Below are positions 46,776 through 57,288 of a stretch of DNA of 64,000 nucleotides, piece by piece. The position numbers and the translations under genes were made by a program. The number at the start of each line of letters is the position of its first letter. Position 1 is the stretch's first letter. This stretch comes from Pyricularia pennisetigena (Eukaryota; Ascomycota; Sordariomycetes; Magnaporthales; Pyriculariaceae). Location: the NCBI RefSeq assembly GCF_004337985.1, contig NW_021940918.1:3751285-3815284 (forward strand), given 5' to 3'. The notes below the pieces were generated by a model. That model had not been told where the DNA came from. It saw only the letters and a list, made by a program, of their open reading frames with translations, and made no database searches.

Positions 46776-48141
46776 TGTGGGCGTAGAACTGAGGAGACGT
46801 GGTCAAGACAAGTTGTTGTGACCAGGCCCAAGGTTGGAGAGAAGCAGTTTGACGAGGACCCTTTTACATCCCACTCAGCCGAGAAATCTGGGGAGAGTGG
46901 AAAGGGGGCGAGGTTAAGAGTTCGTTTGTTGAAGGGATCAGGATCCATCAATCCGTATTGGGTAGGTTTGGTACGGTACACACAAACTAGGAACCTTTTT
47001 TTTTTTTTTTTTTTTTGGAGAGAGGGAGAGGGGCGGAGGGGGGTGGAGCTCAATCAAACAGTGGACAGATTAGCCGCGGTCTGTGATAAGGTAGCACAAA
47101 AGAGAACACAAGGGGTACGAGCTCGCCAAATTGAACGACCAAATAACCGAGACACCAGCCATCAGTTGAAATTTGACTGGCGTGAGCTCATCTGATAAAA
47201 AAAAAAACACGCAAATTGTCAAAACTCACGATCGACTGTTGGCGGAAAGCCGATTATTGATCTTTGCTTTTTCTTGAAGAAAACTATCTGATTTCTGCTG
47301 CAGAATGTGAGAAACAGAGTTTGAGCTTTGGCGTTTCGGTAACTCTGTCATCCCACTTTGTAGTAAAATGTAACGATGCTGTATTTTCACCGCCCCAGCA
47401 GCCATCCAGGCATGCTGCATGTCCACTTGGACCACCAAACGGTGCGGGGACGAAGGTGGGGGGCCCGTGGGACTGGACCCTGGGCTCCTGACACGCGCCA
47501 AGGCACTAGGCTCATTTGTACTAGAAGAATTCCTGGTCTTTAAAGATCAACGTGGTAATCTAACAAGTCTAGAACACACAGCCAGCATGCGACGCGCATC
47601 CCTTGGGAGATTGGCAACTTCTGGCTTTGTTGGTCTGCTGGGATTTTCTTGCATCAAGTCTCCCTAACCCCCTTCGTCCGATTTCATCTTGGAAGAATCC
47701 GAGGAATCGGTGACCGATTAAGTAGGTACTAGCATGCAACCCTACACGATTCGCATCATTAAAGCATGACTTTCAGGCACTGTGAGCATATAAACGACTC
47801 AGAAAATAAACTAGACTATACTAGATCTAGAATTATTAGTCCAGAGCCAGTTAAAGCTGCACGCCATGATAGATATACACCCAGAGGTGAACTGGGTCAA
47901 CTGATCGAGGTGAAGAGACCGAAAGGGGAAAAAAAGGAAGCGAGACGAGCTAAAACAAAAACAGTAAATAATAACCCAGTTAGATAACAAAAGACACAAG
48001 AATACGAAACGGCGAACACCAGCAGTCGCACATGTAGCATACGTAACCAGTGACCACCACACCACACGACCGGTTAAAAGATGAGGGAAAAAAACATAAA
48101 AAAAAAAAACAAGGAAGTTACCGTCAAGAATCAATATCAAT
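46776..48141. other. Promoter of the desaturase gene and 3' flank of the next gene
   Basis: The region contains a 21-T run at 46996-47016 and an A10 run at about 47198. No supported coding sequence is present. Confidence 0.45.
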
Positions 48142-48329
48142 TCAGACGAACCGAACCCATGTCGCCTCCCTCGGCCGTTGCACCGGTTGCAGCTGATAAA
48201 CCACTCCGCCGTTATTGATATTGCCTAGCTGAGTGGCCGGTATCGCCTGGAACAGCTGTCCTTCGCCGCTGCTCTGATTGTTGTTTGCGGGGAACACGAA
48301 GACTCCATTGCGGGGAGCTGTGTTGCTGT

Positions 48330-48361
<32 letters not shown>

Positions 48362-49275
48362 TTGTTCCCGCCGCCACTCGATCCCCCAGTGCCCATACCG
48401 AACCCCATCCCCATTCCCATCCCCAGACCCCGGCTTCCAAACCCCAACCCCATTCCCATTCCCACGCCCATGCCACCGCCGTCATGCCCCGTCGGACACG
48501 GGACTGAACTCTGCTCGCTCGCCACCGACACCGGGATGCCGAACAGCATTGGCTGCTGCTGCTGTTGTTGTTGTTGCTGTTGCGTCTGCGGTTGAAGGAA
48601 CGGCAACCCCTGCTGTTGCGTGAGCGACACGGGTGCCGAAAACACGTTAACCACGCTCCCTTGCTGGCCGCCGCCGCCGTTGCTGCCTCCCCCCCCTTGC
48701 TGACCGGCGTTACCGCCTTCGCAGTAGACACGTTCGATGGTGGGCTGTCGCGCGTGCGGGCAGATGTGCACCACGTCTGGGATCCCGCACGTCGCCGGCG
48801 CCGTGGGTCGCCAGCACATGCCGCCGCAGGCGCTGCGCACTCCGACCCCTAGCATGTTTCGCTCGTGTGCGTAGTGGAGCTTCTCGATGGTCTCGCCCAG
48901 GCTCATTCTGTGACATTGGGTTATGTGTTGGGTTTCCCAGCCCGGGTTCCTTTGTTAGTCTGGTTTCTTTTTTTTTTTTTTTTTTTTTTTTCTCCGTGAG
49001 GAAGTTGACGGATCCTCCCAAGTGGGAAGAGCTTGCGACATGATAATAGTATACGAGTGCACGAGATGGAAGGTTGGGGATAATGGATGGAAAACAGCAG
49101 TCAAAGGGACCACTAACCCTTGCCTGCCTATATCATCAATGTTAGCAACCATTTCGGACAGCTGCTCGGTCAATGGAGCTTCGGGGTAGGAGTAGCGTAG
49201 GGAAACGTTTGAAAACATACCTAAACTCGCGTATGGAATAAAGGAATAGCCAAAACCTCCACCACCGAATGCCAT
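48142..49275 (-). CDS. Unrecognised Gly/Gln/Asn-rich protein with a Cys motif and a 10-nt microexon
   Basis: Three exons, 49275-49221, 49127-49118 (10 nt) and 48907-48142, join in phase and give 276 aa. The middle exon is set by a TGCTAAC branch site, an ATATAG acceptor and a GTTAGT donor. Without it the frame is lost. The N-terminus MAFGGGGFGYSFIPYASLG is followed by a compact part, GETIEKLHYAHERNMLGVGV and then SACGGMCWRPTAPATCGIPD and VHICPHARQ. Its four Cys and one or two His could bind zinc. The rest is low complexity: Gly/Gln/Asn/Ser runs and a Gly-Met-Gly repeat. I do not recognise a family. The disordered tail suggests a regulatory or condensate-forming protein, but that is inference. 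Confidence 0.68.
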
Positions 49276-50486
49276 GATTTAGTCTCGTCTAATCCCTCTG
49301 TGCTGTCTGAGGATGTTCGTTTGTCTTTGTCTTGTGCCGTTTATCAAGGGGCTTTTTTTTTGAATGAGCAGAAAACACTAATACAGTACGATCAGTTGCC
49401 TTCGTGGTGAGAAAAAAGAGAGAGAAACAGACAAGTCAGAAAGACAGCAACAGAGAAGAGCGACGGGACCCAGCTTCAAAGAGCAAAAAATAAAAATAAA
49501 AAAATAAAACAAAACAAAAAATAAGGGGGTAGGACCAAGGCGACCAAGGCAAAGTGAAATTTCTCTCTCTAGTCCCATGCTAGGTGACAGTAACACACCC
49601 AGCATCCGGTTTACTCCAAGGCCTCCCTCTCTCCTTTCAGTTGATTCGATCCCGGGTTGCTCCGTTTTCTCCTCCCATTTGATGGTCACGCAACACATGA
49701 TATGTCGTGATCCTGACAGATTCTGTGTGACACCCGTGACTAGTTTACGGGTAAGTTCTTCCGTTCCTTACTCTTTCCCATTTCGGCCTTCTTTTCGGTT
49801 CACCGGGGCAGACCTAGGGCGCGTCCTTTCCTGTCTGATGTAAGAAACAAGGCAAACATGCTATCAATAATGCAGCCTAGTGAGCTTTTCTTGTTCACTA
49901 AAGGACAAGGCTGCTGAACATACAACGATATGGAGCCACACTTGCCCAAAGTACTCACCTGTCGTGCGCTCACTTGCAACGAACCGAAAGACTCACACTA
50001 CATCCTGTATCACTGACCGTGAGCCAGCATCCATTTTGACATAGCACAGCACCGTCTATTATTACACTCGTGATCGCTCACTGACTCCCATAGTTTCCCC
50101 TGAAGACAAAGAAAAAAAAAGGCAACAGTTTTGTGTCACCGTCTAGAAGCAGCTTAGGTAGCTCAAATCTTTCCCCGACTTATCCATGCGCTCATCTTCT
50201 CAACCAGATCCGACCTTTTTTTTAATCTTTTCTTTCCCTTTCTCTTTTCTTGGTTTAAATGGCGGGCCAGGCAAGTCAGAGATAGACACATGCTGGTTTG
50301 AGACGTTATCTATATATCAAAGCTTGCCTCCCGCCATCATGTAGAAATCGGAACTGGGTGCATGCCATATTCCCAAGGCTGTAAGCGGCATTGGGAAATG
50401 CCGGAAAAATACATAAAAATTGAAAGAAAACCCTCTAATGCTTCGCTATAATCGTAACAAGACAACAGCCAAAGCACAAACACCAT
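49276..50486. other. Intergenic region upstream of the Gly/Gln-rich gene
   Basis: This is the promoter of the preceding minus-strand gene and the 3' flank of the dehydrogenase gene. It is CT-rich in places, and no gene is seen. Confidence 0.45.
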
Positions 50487-52378
50487 TTAAAAGTGGATGG
50501 CCTTGGCATGAGTGGCCATGGCGGCCTCCTTGAAAGCCTCAGCCAGTGTGGGGTGGGCATGGCAAGTCCTGGCAATGTCCTCGCTCGATGCTCCGTACTC
50601 AAGGGCCAGAGTGCCCTCAGCAATCATCTCACCGGCGTTGGGGCCGATGATGTGCACGCCCAAGATACGGTCCGTCTCGGGGTCCGCAAGCATCTTGACC
50701 ATACCCTCAGTGTCGAGGTTGGTCTTGGCACGAGAGTTGGCGCTGAAGGGGAAGGTACCGACGCGGTACTGGACGCCAGACTTCTGAAGATCCTGCTCGC
50801 TCTGACCAACCCAAGCAACCTCGGGGTGTGTGTACATGACCGAAGGGATGGCGGCGTAGTTGACGTGGCCATAGCCCTTGCTCATGTACTCAACGACCGC
50901 TACAGCCTCCTCCTCAGCCTTGTGTGCCAGCATGGGGCCAAAGGTAACATCACCAACGCAGCGGATGTGGGGGTGCGAGGTGCGGTACTCCGAGTCGATG
51001 ACGACACGACCCCTGTCATCGGTCTCCAGGCCAATGTTCTCCAGACCGAGCCCACCAGTGTACGGGCGACGGCCAATGGCAACAAGGACGACATCGGACT
51101 CGATCTGTTGCACAGATGAATTGATTTGTCAGCTTAACAACTTTTCTCTATTCGAACTGTGGCAAAGGCACAGAATCAACCGACTTACCGACTCAGCCTT
51201 GCCACCCTTGGCGGCGTCAATATCGAGCTTGATCTTGTCGCCAGTGGTGTCACCACCGTTGACCTTCGTGTTAAGCTTAAACTCGATACCCTGCTTCTTC
51301 AGGATCTTCTGCGCCGACTTAGAAATCTCAGTGTCCATGCCGGGTCCACCGATCTGGCCAAGGTACTCGACAACGGTAACCTTGGCTCCGAGCCTAGACC
51401 ACACAGACGCCATCTCGAGACCAATGATACCGCCTCCGATGACGGTCATGGTTTCGGGAACCTTCTCGAGGGAAAGAGCGCCGGTGCTGGTCACAACCCT
51501 CTTCTCATCGATCTCCAAGCCGGGGAAAGGGGTCGCCTCGCTACCGGTTGCGATAAGAATGTTCTTGGCAGTGCGGCTGGTCTCGCCACCATCGTTGAGT
51601 GCAATCTTGATCTCGTGCTCGTTGACGAAGGAGCCGGTTCCCTTGAGGTACTCGACGCCGTTCTTCTTGAGCAGAAACTCAACGCCCTTGGTAAGGCCAC
51701 CGACCGAGGTGTCTTTGGCCTTCATGAGCTGCTGGAGGTTGAGCTTGACATCGCCGACCTCAATACCGCGGTTCTTGGTGTCGTGGAGGATCTGGTGGTA
51801 CAGGTGCGAGTTGTTGAGGAGAGATTTTGAGGGAATGCATCCAACGTTAAGACATGTGCCGCCAAGGGTTCCGCGCTTCTCGATGCAAGTAACCTGCGAA
51901 AGTAGAAATATGTATGTCAGTGAGGCTCCTTACTCGTGACGTAGTGCTAGTGTCTGAAACGCACCTTCATGCCCTGCTGGCCAGCCTTGATGGCAGCAAC
52001 GTAGCCAGCGACACCTCCGCCAATGATGACAAGGTCCTTTTGCTCTGCGACCAGCAAACGTAGTAGATTGTCAGTTTCTGTTGCATGTGGAATTTTTTTT
52101 TTTTTTTAGGTTGACATCGGTTCAACTAACCAGCTTCCGAAGCATATGACCTCCTCCATCTCGACAGCGAGTTCGGGGCGACGACTGTGGGGAGACTGCC
52201 AATAGAAAAAAAAAATAGCCTCTGTTAGCGATGCAGATTCTTCAAGAAAAAAAAAAAAAAAAGACACGGCTGTCGTCTCGTCTCGTCTTGCATGTCTTCG
52301 GAGGACCAACAAAACTCACGTTGATTTCCTGAATGCGGAGCGCGCCGCAGGTCCTGATATTAAGCGGGTGGAGAGCAT
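50487..52378 (-). CDS. LPD1: Dihydrolipoamide dehydrogenase, mitochondrial (E3)
   Basis: Five exons, 52378-52320, 52195-52131, 52044-51965, 51893-51189 and 51104-50487, give 508 aa. E3 reoxidises dihydrolipoamide in the pyruvate, 2-oxoglutarate and branched-chain complexes and in glycine cleavage, using FAD and NAD+. The N-terminus ([20 protein letters not shown] and on to [10 protein letters not shown]) is Arg/Ser-rich, as a mitochondrial presequence should be. The FAD fold [13 protein letters not shown] follows. The redox disulfide is Cys82/Cys87 in [14 protein letters not shown]. The NAD fold is [20 protein letters not shown], then [17 protein letters not shown]. The interface active site is HAHPTLAE near the C-terminus. 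Length and all catalytic residues are normal. The two very short 5' exons are set by phase and by the presequence. Confidence 0.96.
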
Positions 52379-52876
52379 TTTGTTGATATGGATATGTGAT
52401 TATGAGAAAAAAAAAAAGAACAAGAACGAGATCTGCTGCGACAACAATGGCAGATCTTGAGCTTTTAACGGGTGTGCGTAAACTTTCTGCGCGTTATTCG
52501 TTGGGGGAGCTTAGATGCTTTGACTTGGGAAGCTAGCAATACTTTTTTTGGGCCGTCGAATGACTGGTCCAAGCATTTCACTGCAAGGGGCGTTGATGCC
52601 TGAGGCGTCAAAGCTGCCGAATTGAGCCGTACGTGCTAGTCGCTCCGGCCGGACCTGACTGGTAATCAGCGCCACCGGCAGAACGTGGCCGAGAGCATTC
52701 TACATATGATTACAAACATTATCATGCATGCTCTGAATGGGACTATAATTTTGCCGTTGTGGCCATGGCGATGGTTCTCGGCTTATTCAATGACGGTTTC
52801 TCTAATGCATCCCATACCGATCCCTCCGGCAGCAAGCCCGCCTCCGGAATATTTCTAACATTTGTTGGGCCTCGAA
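52379..52876. other. Promoter of the dehydrogenase gene and 3' flank of the Sgd1 gene
   Basis: Beyond an A11 run (52406-52416) near the dehydrogenase start, no feature could be supported. Confidence 0.45.
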
Positions 52877-55414
52877 TCATACTTCTGACGTCAATGAAGC
52901 CAATACCTGCTCTGCGACATTCTCCCGTCTTCGGAGTACTTTGGTCCTCTTCTTGTCGCCTCCCAGCTCAGACTTGCGCATGACCTTTTCCATAAAGTAC
53001 TTCAGGCTCCTCGCAAACTCTGGTTTCCCCGGCAGTGTGAACATTTTGCGAATAACCTCATCTGCCCCTGCGCGATTCTTGCATGGGAAGTCCAGCAGGG
53101 CAGTGACCAAAATGACCTCAACCAGCATTTTGGTCTTGGGTTTTAGGTAGACAAAGTTAAGGCACCTGAGGACGTCTAGGCCGAGGACGCCCTCGTGTAT
53201 TAGGTTGCCATAGAACTTTCCAATGTTGACGATGCGGCGCAGCTCTGTGGCCTTGTCGTCTTCATCGTCTACCTCGTCGGCTTCCTCGTCGAAGAGCGAT
53301 TCGCCCAAGCGCCTGAAGAACTTCCACAATGTGTCTTGGAAGTTCCACTTCATCCTGCGGTCATCGCTGGATATTTTGCGCGCCACCAGAGCATAATATG
53401 GATTGTACTGCTCTTCCGAGCCGCAGCACTGAATCAAGACGTGCGAGACCTCCCTTTGTCGCTCCTTGTTCAATCTCAGCTTCAGAAGGTTTCGGTATGC
53501 ATCCTCAAAATCGAGTGCTGACATGACCGCAAAGAAGATGGACCTTCTGATGTCTGTGTTCAACATCAACCGTCGGGCTAGGGCTTCAAGGTCGACGTCC
53601 AAGTCGTCGTCATCATAAATGTCTAAATCGTCGACGTCGCTTGTCTCTTCGGCTTCAGGCTTATCAGAAGTTCTCTTATCCGTCTGGTCTTTGCCGGCCC
53701 AACTTGACCCAACCAGCCACCATTTGCCCTTCTTGTCGGCCTCCTCGATGTCCTTGAGGCCCATGCGCAATGGCTCCGTTGCCTTGAGCTTCCTAGAGCT
53801 CAACGTACCTAGAAGCTTCTTCATCCTGGTTGTGTGTTCCGTGTTGATGGCTGACGCGCTTGCACCGGCCTTCATCTTGTTGTTCTTCAAGTCGTTGATC
53901 GTTTCAATCATAAACTTGGTTCGGACTGAGACATTGTTCTCCCCAACTTTTGCCATTGCTGGGCGGATGAGCGCCACAATATCCTTCAGTGCCATTGGAT
54001 CATCCTGTCGCAATGGTTTTCCCGCCATTCGAATTATCCTCAACAGCAACTCAGCGTTAAGCTCCGAAAGCTCGCCAAGGAGAAAACGGATGTGGTCAAA
54101 AACCAAGTTGCAACCAATCATTTGGAAGTTGTACATCTGGGATAGGAAAGTGATGATATTTGACGTTTCCTTGGTGACCTCCTCTTGCTCTCGTGTGCGA
54201 TCAACAGTTTTCCCGTAGTGCTCTTTGAACTTTTCCGCTGTGGTCTGTACTAGGTATGCTCCAAAATCCATACCTATGACCTTGTATACGGCGGTGGCGA
54301 AGCCAGCCGTGAGAATCAAGAGAGTGTCGGGAAGACTGGAAGGGTCGCAAACCTGAACCAGAAGTAGATCGACCAACGTTGAAGTGACGTGCTGCCTTGG
54401 ATGTTCCCGGTAGAGCTTTTCGATCTCGCCCAATATAGAAATCAAATTCGCATCCGTTAACCTGTTCACCAGACCTTGTGTCTGACGTCGTATTCTCAAC
54501 ATGAGCTCATCGTCTGACCCCGTTTTTGCCCTCATGGATGGAGGGATATATTTGGCCACGGTGACCCCTGACGTGGGCGCAACGTATGGGTTTTCTCGTT
54601 GCGGCTTAGGTGCGGATACGGTTTCCGGGTCAGACTCGAAGCCTTCGAAATCGCCATCAGAGCCTCCATCTTGGGAGCTCTCATCATCAATGCCAAAGTC
54701 ATCCTCGTCAATCTCGTCGTCCTCGCTGCCGCTGCCCTCATCATCGTCGTTCTGTTCAACCTTTCGGGTTGTCTGGTTGGCCTTTTGCCGTTTCTGAGCT
54801 AGCCATTCGTCCGCTTCTGCTTTTCTCTTCTTCTTTTCGTTGCTTTCTATCCCGACGGCCTCGTCGATGCCCTCCAGCAGATCGCCCAGTCCGTCTTCCT
54901 TAAAAGACTTTGGCAGCCCTTTGCGGCCCTTGATGCCGAGTCTCCTTTCAAGCTCAGCAATCTCTTTGTCGTCCTCGGCAATCTTATCCCGCACCGCCTT
55001 TGGTAGGCCTTTCTCTTTGGTAAGCGCCTCGTCATCGCTGACATCTACGTCATCGTCATCGTCCTCGTCCTCGTCTTCGTCTCCGTAGCCATCCTCATCC
55101 TCCAAACCGCTCTCGTCCTGGTCCTCTGAGGAGCTCTCCTCTGAGCCTTCCGAGTCCGTCTCGTGTCTTCGTTGGCCGCGCTTCAAATTTGGCTTCTTAG
55201 TGGCGTCGACGGCCCTATGTGGCGCCTGTAAAGAACCTTTGGGCCTACCGGCCCTCCTATCGCCTCCACGGTCGGGTCTTCTCTCAAAGGTCCTACCCCC
55301 TGATCGGTTTGGCCTGCCTCTACCCTTGGAGCTCGCACCATCGACTCCAATCTCACGGAGGAGGTTGAGAGGTAAGGAGGGGCCCTTGGAGACGCGGCCG
55401 CCACGGGACGGCAT
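52877..55414 (-). CDS. SGD1: Sgd1/NOM1, nucleolar MIF4G-MA3 protein
   Basis: A single open frame encodes 845 aa. Residues 1-280 are basic then very acidic (an Asp/Glu tract around 105-125, GYGDEDEDEDDDDDVDVSDD). This is followed by Lys/Arg-rich segments and the conserved LERRLGIKGRKGLPKSFKED. A MIF4G domain starts at about residue 308 (RRQTQGLVNRLTDANLISIL, then HVTSTLVDLLLVQVCDPSSL). An MA3 domain starts at about 618 (NTDIRRSIFFAVMSALDFED and VSHVLIQCCGSEEQYNPYYA). This order is that of Sgd1 and human NOM1, which act in small-subunit ribosome assembly, with NOM1 also targeting PP1 to the nucleolus. No intron is needed. The last residues after REN could be altered by an unseen 3' intron. Confidence 0.92.
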   Translation of the reverse strand: MPSRGGRVSKGPSLPLNLLREIGVDGASSKGRGRPNRSGGRTFERRPDRGGDRRAGRPKGSLQAPHRAVDATKKPNLKRGQRRHETDSEGSEESSSEDQDESGLEDEDGYGDEDEDEDDDDDVDVSDDEALTKEKGLPKAVRDKIAEDDKEIAELERRLGIKGRKGLPKSFKEDGLGDLLEGIDEAVGIESNEKKKRKAEADEWLAQKRQKANQTTRKVEQNDDDEGSGSEDDEIDEDDFGIDDESSQDGGSDGDFEGFESDPETVSAPKPQRENPYVAPTSGVTVAKYIPPSMRAKTGSDDELMLRIRRQTQGLVNRLTDANLISILGEIEKLYREHPRQHVTSTLVDLLLVQVCDPSSLPDTLLILTAGFATAVYKVIGMDFGAYLVQTTAEKFKEHYGKTVDRTREQEEVTKETSNIITFLSQMYNFQMIGCNLVFDHIRFLLGELSELNAELLLRIIRMAGKPLRQDDPMALKDIVALIRPAMAKVGENNVSVRTKFMIETINDLKNNKMKAGASASAINTEHTTRMKKLLGTLSSRKLKATEPLRMGLKDIEEADKKGKWWLVGSSWAGKDQTDKRTSDKPEAEETSDVDDLDIYDDDDLDVDLEALARRLMLNTDIRRSIFFAVMSALDFEDAYRNLLKLRLNKERQREVSHVLIQCCGSEEQYNPYYALVARKISSDDRRMKWNFQDTLWKFFRRLGESLFDEEADEVDDEDDKATELRRIVNIGKFYGNLIHEGVLGLDVLRCLNFVYLKPKTKMLVEVILVTALLDFPCKNRAGADEVIRKMFTLPGKPEFARSLKYFMEKVMRKSELGGDKKRTKVLRRRENVAEQVLASLTSEV

Positions 55415-56102
55415 GATCAGCGGATGTCGGAGTCGGCGAAAGGTTTCTCGTATTGGTTCCAGGATATTACTCGTAACTCAGCTATATTGCCGTTGAAAAT
55501 AGCGTGTGAAGCTTATTGTTTCCGTGTTGGAAAGCTCTTCGTTGGAGTTGTCTCCTGACCATAAGAAACTTTCATGGTGCAAATATGTGCTTGGTCTATC
55601 GACACTGAATTGAATCTGGGACATTTTTGCGCGCGACAACTTTTTAGCGGGTCCTTTTCGGCGGGGTGACATGGGTGTCCCCTGGAGATTGGGGATCGAA
55701 TAAAGATGCGCGCAAAGAGATTTCCCCTTCGTTCTCACATAGGTACCGGTAGGTATATTCGTTTGGAAACACAATGTGAAAATCAGCAGGAAGTTGCTTT
55801 CAGTTCTGGATACTCGTGCGGCACCTACCTCAGCTTGAGGATCCTTCTGGTTTTTTTTTTGTATCCTCTGAACAAAAATTTGAGGCTTAACATTCACTGT
55901 TTAATTCAAAGAACAGACACTCACTCAACCCTAAATTCACGTCATTTGCCTACTGCGGGGACACCTACTACTGCGGGGGCAAACCCGACGAAGCGCCCTG
56001 CGTCCCAGGTACCTCAGGCACGGGATAGCGACCCTAAACTCCGCATCGCTCAAGAGGCTGCCAACATCGCTGTCGACAAACCCATGCTCACAACTGGAAG
56101 CA
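55415..56102. other. Divergent promoter between SGD1 and SRP14
   Basis: About 690 bp are shared by two genes transcribed away from each other. A plus frame at 55706-56122 overlaps the SRP14 start and has no protein-like character. CTACTGCGGGG occurs twice at 55951-55978. Confidence 0.5.
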
Positions 56103-56681
56103 ATGGGTCGCGTAACAAATGAAGAGGTGCGCGAGATTTGTGCGGCAGCTTTTCCCAAGCTGGTCCGCACCGCCCCGGATTCCCGTAGGCAGAAGACTGA
56201 CGTTCATACCACCGCCAACCTCACAGTTCTTCATCAAGCTCGCGGAGCTCTTCGCCGCGCGCAAGGGGGATGACCACGGCCAGATACACCTGACGCAAAA
56301 ACGACGTGAGCCGGCCACAACAAGAAAGAACTCCCTCCGTCCCGCGAAACAAGCCTGAGGTCTAACGCCAAAGCTTCCGCTGGCTTTTGAACATTTACAG
56401 TATCCCATGACGCCCCGCAATCGTCCGACCCCGAAGCCGACCTGCACCCGGAGAAGCCGCTACCGATCGTAGTTCGCGCCAGCAACGGCAAGGGCAGGGG
56501 TGCCAAGAAGGAGAAGTTGAGCCTGTCTACCACGGTCGACCCGGAAGGTTTGGATGCATTTTACGCTCGGTACGCCGAGGTCTGCAAGGCCGGCATGGTA
56601 GCGCTCAAGCCCAGGGACAAGAGCAAGAAGAAAGCCAAGGCGAAGAAGAGGAAAGGCGGCGCGGTTGCCGGAAAGTCATGA
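56103..56681 (+). CDS. SRP14: Signal recognition particle subunit SRP14
   Basis: Three exons, 56103-56126, 56227-56305 and 56401-56681, give 127 aa. SRP14 forms the Alu-domain part of the signal recognition particle that slows elongation while the ribosome is brought to the ER. The start MGRVTNEEFFIKLAELFAAR and GQIHLTQKRLS across the second junction are the family's opening helix and strand. GLDAFYARYAEVCKAGMVAL is the conserved C-terminal helix. The tail is Lys-rich (KSKKKAKAKKRK) and suits RNA contact. The first exon is only 24 nt coding. A TCTAAC branch site lies before the last acceptor. Confidence 0.92.
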
Positions 56682-56988
56682 GACATGGGGAGACTCGCCG
56701 GCAGTTAACCTTTGTTGGTGTTTTAACTCGTAACATGGCGTTCGAAAGGCAACGCTGCAGGTTCACACATAGGGGAAAGACCGATGATACCCAAACCACC
56801 ACTTTTTCTTTTCTTGGACTGGAGACACGCCGCTTGGTAAAAATGATTGTAAGGTCAAGAAAGAAATATGATGTACAGGAGGCAACCCGAATCGACGCAA
56901 GGAGATATAACGCAAACGAAGCATCAATCATCTGCTTCGGCTCACTACAGAATAACCCAGCGCAGGACCAATATTGCAAACAGCGGCA
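56682..56988. other. Convergent 3' flank of SRP14 and the Cys-rich gene
   Basis: No further gene or motif is recognised. Confidence 0.45.
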
Positions 56989-57288
56989 TCACGTACCCCC
57001 TCGAGAACCACCGCCACCGCCACCATACCGCCCACCGGCTTGCCGTTTGTGCGTCGGCAACTGAAGGCCTTCGTCATCGCTGTAGTCCTGCATGCTCTCG
57101 GCGAGCTCTCGCTTGTGCTGGCAGGCCTCGCATTCCTTCTTTTGCGGCCGCTTTTGGTTGCCCACGTGCATGCACAGGCTCGACGGGCACCGCGCCTCGG
57201 GCTCGCTGCTCTCGCAGCTGGCGAGCTTTTTGTAAAAGGTCCATTTCGTATTGCAGTTCATGCACCGGTAGAAGTGCATTTCGCACAT
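56989..57288 (-). CDS. Small Cys-rich, probably zinc-binding protein of unknown function
   Basis: A single exon encodes 99 aa, with the start ATG at 57288 preceded by AAAGAAAA. The first two thirds carry eight Cys and two His in the pattern C-x2-H ... C-x2-C ... C ... C-x4-C-x-H ... C-x2-C. Visible blocks are MCEMHFYRCMNCNTKWTFYK, ASCESSEPEARCPSSLCMHV and KKECEACQHKRELAES. This spacing suggests one or two bound zinc ions. The C-terminal third is acidic and then Gly/Arg-rich (RYGGGGGGSRGG), as in RNA-associated proteins. I do not recognise a named family. The ordered Cys spacing argues for a real gene. Confidence 0.68.
   Translation of the reverse strand: MCEMHFYRCMNCNTKWTFYKKLASCESSEPEARCPSSLCMHVGNQKRPQKKECEACQHKRELAESMQDYSDDEGLQLPTHKRQAGGRYGGGGGGSRGGT

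Noticed and set aside
50493..51939. Long plus frames opposite dihydrolipoamide dehydrogenase
   Set aside because: These are antisense shadows of conserved exons.
55706..56122. Plus frame overlapping the SRP14 start
   Set aside because: There is no domain and the composition resembles a leader. The frame conflicts with the well-supported SRP14 first exon.
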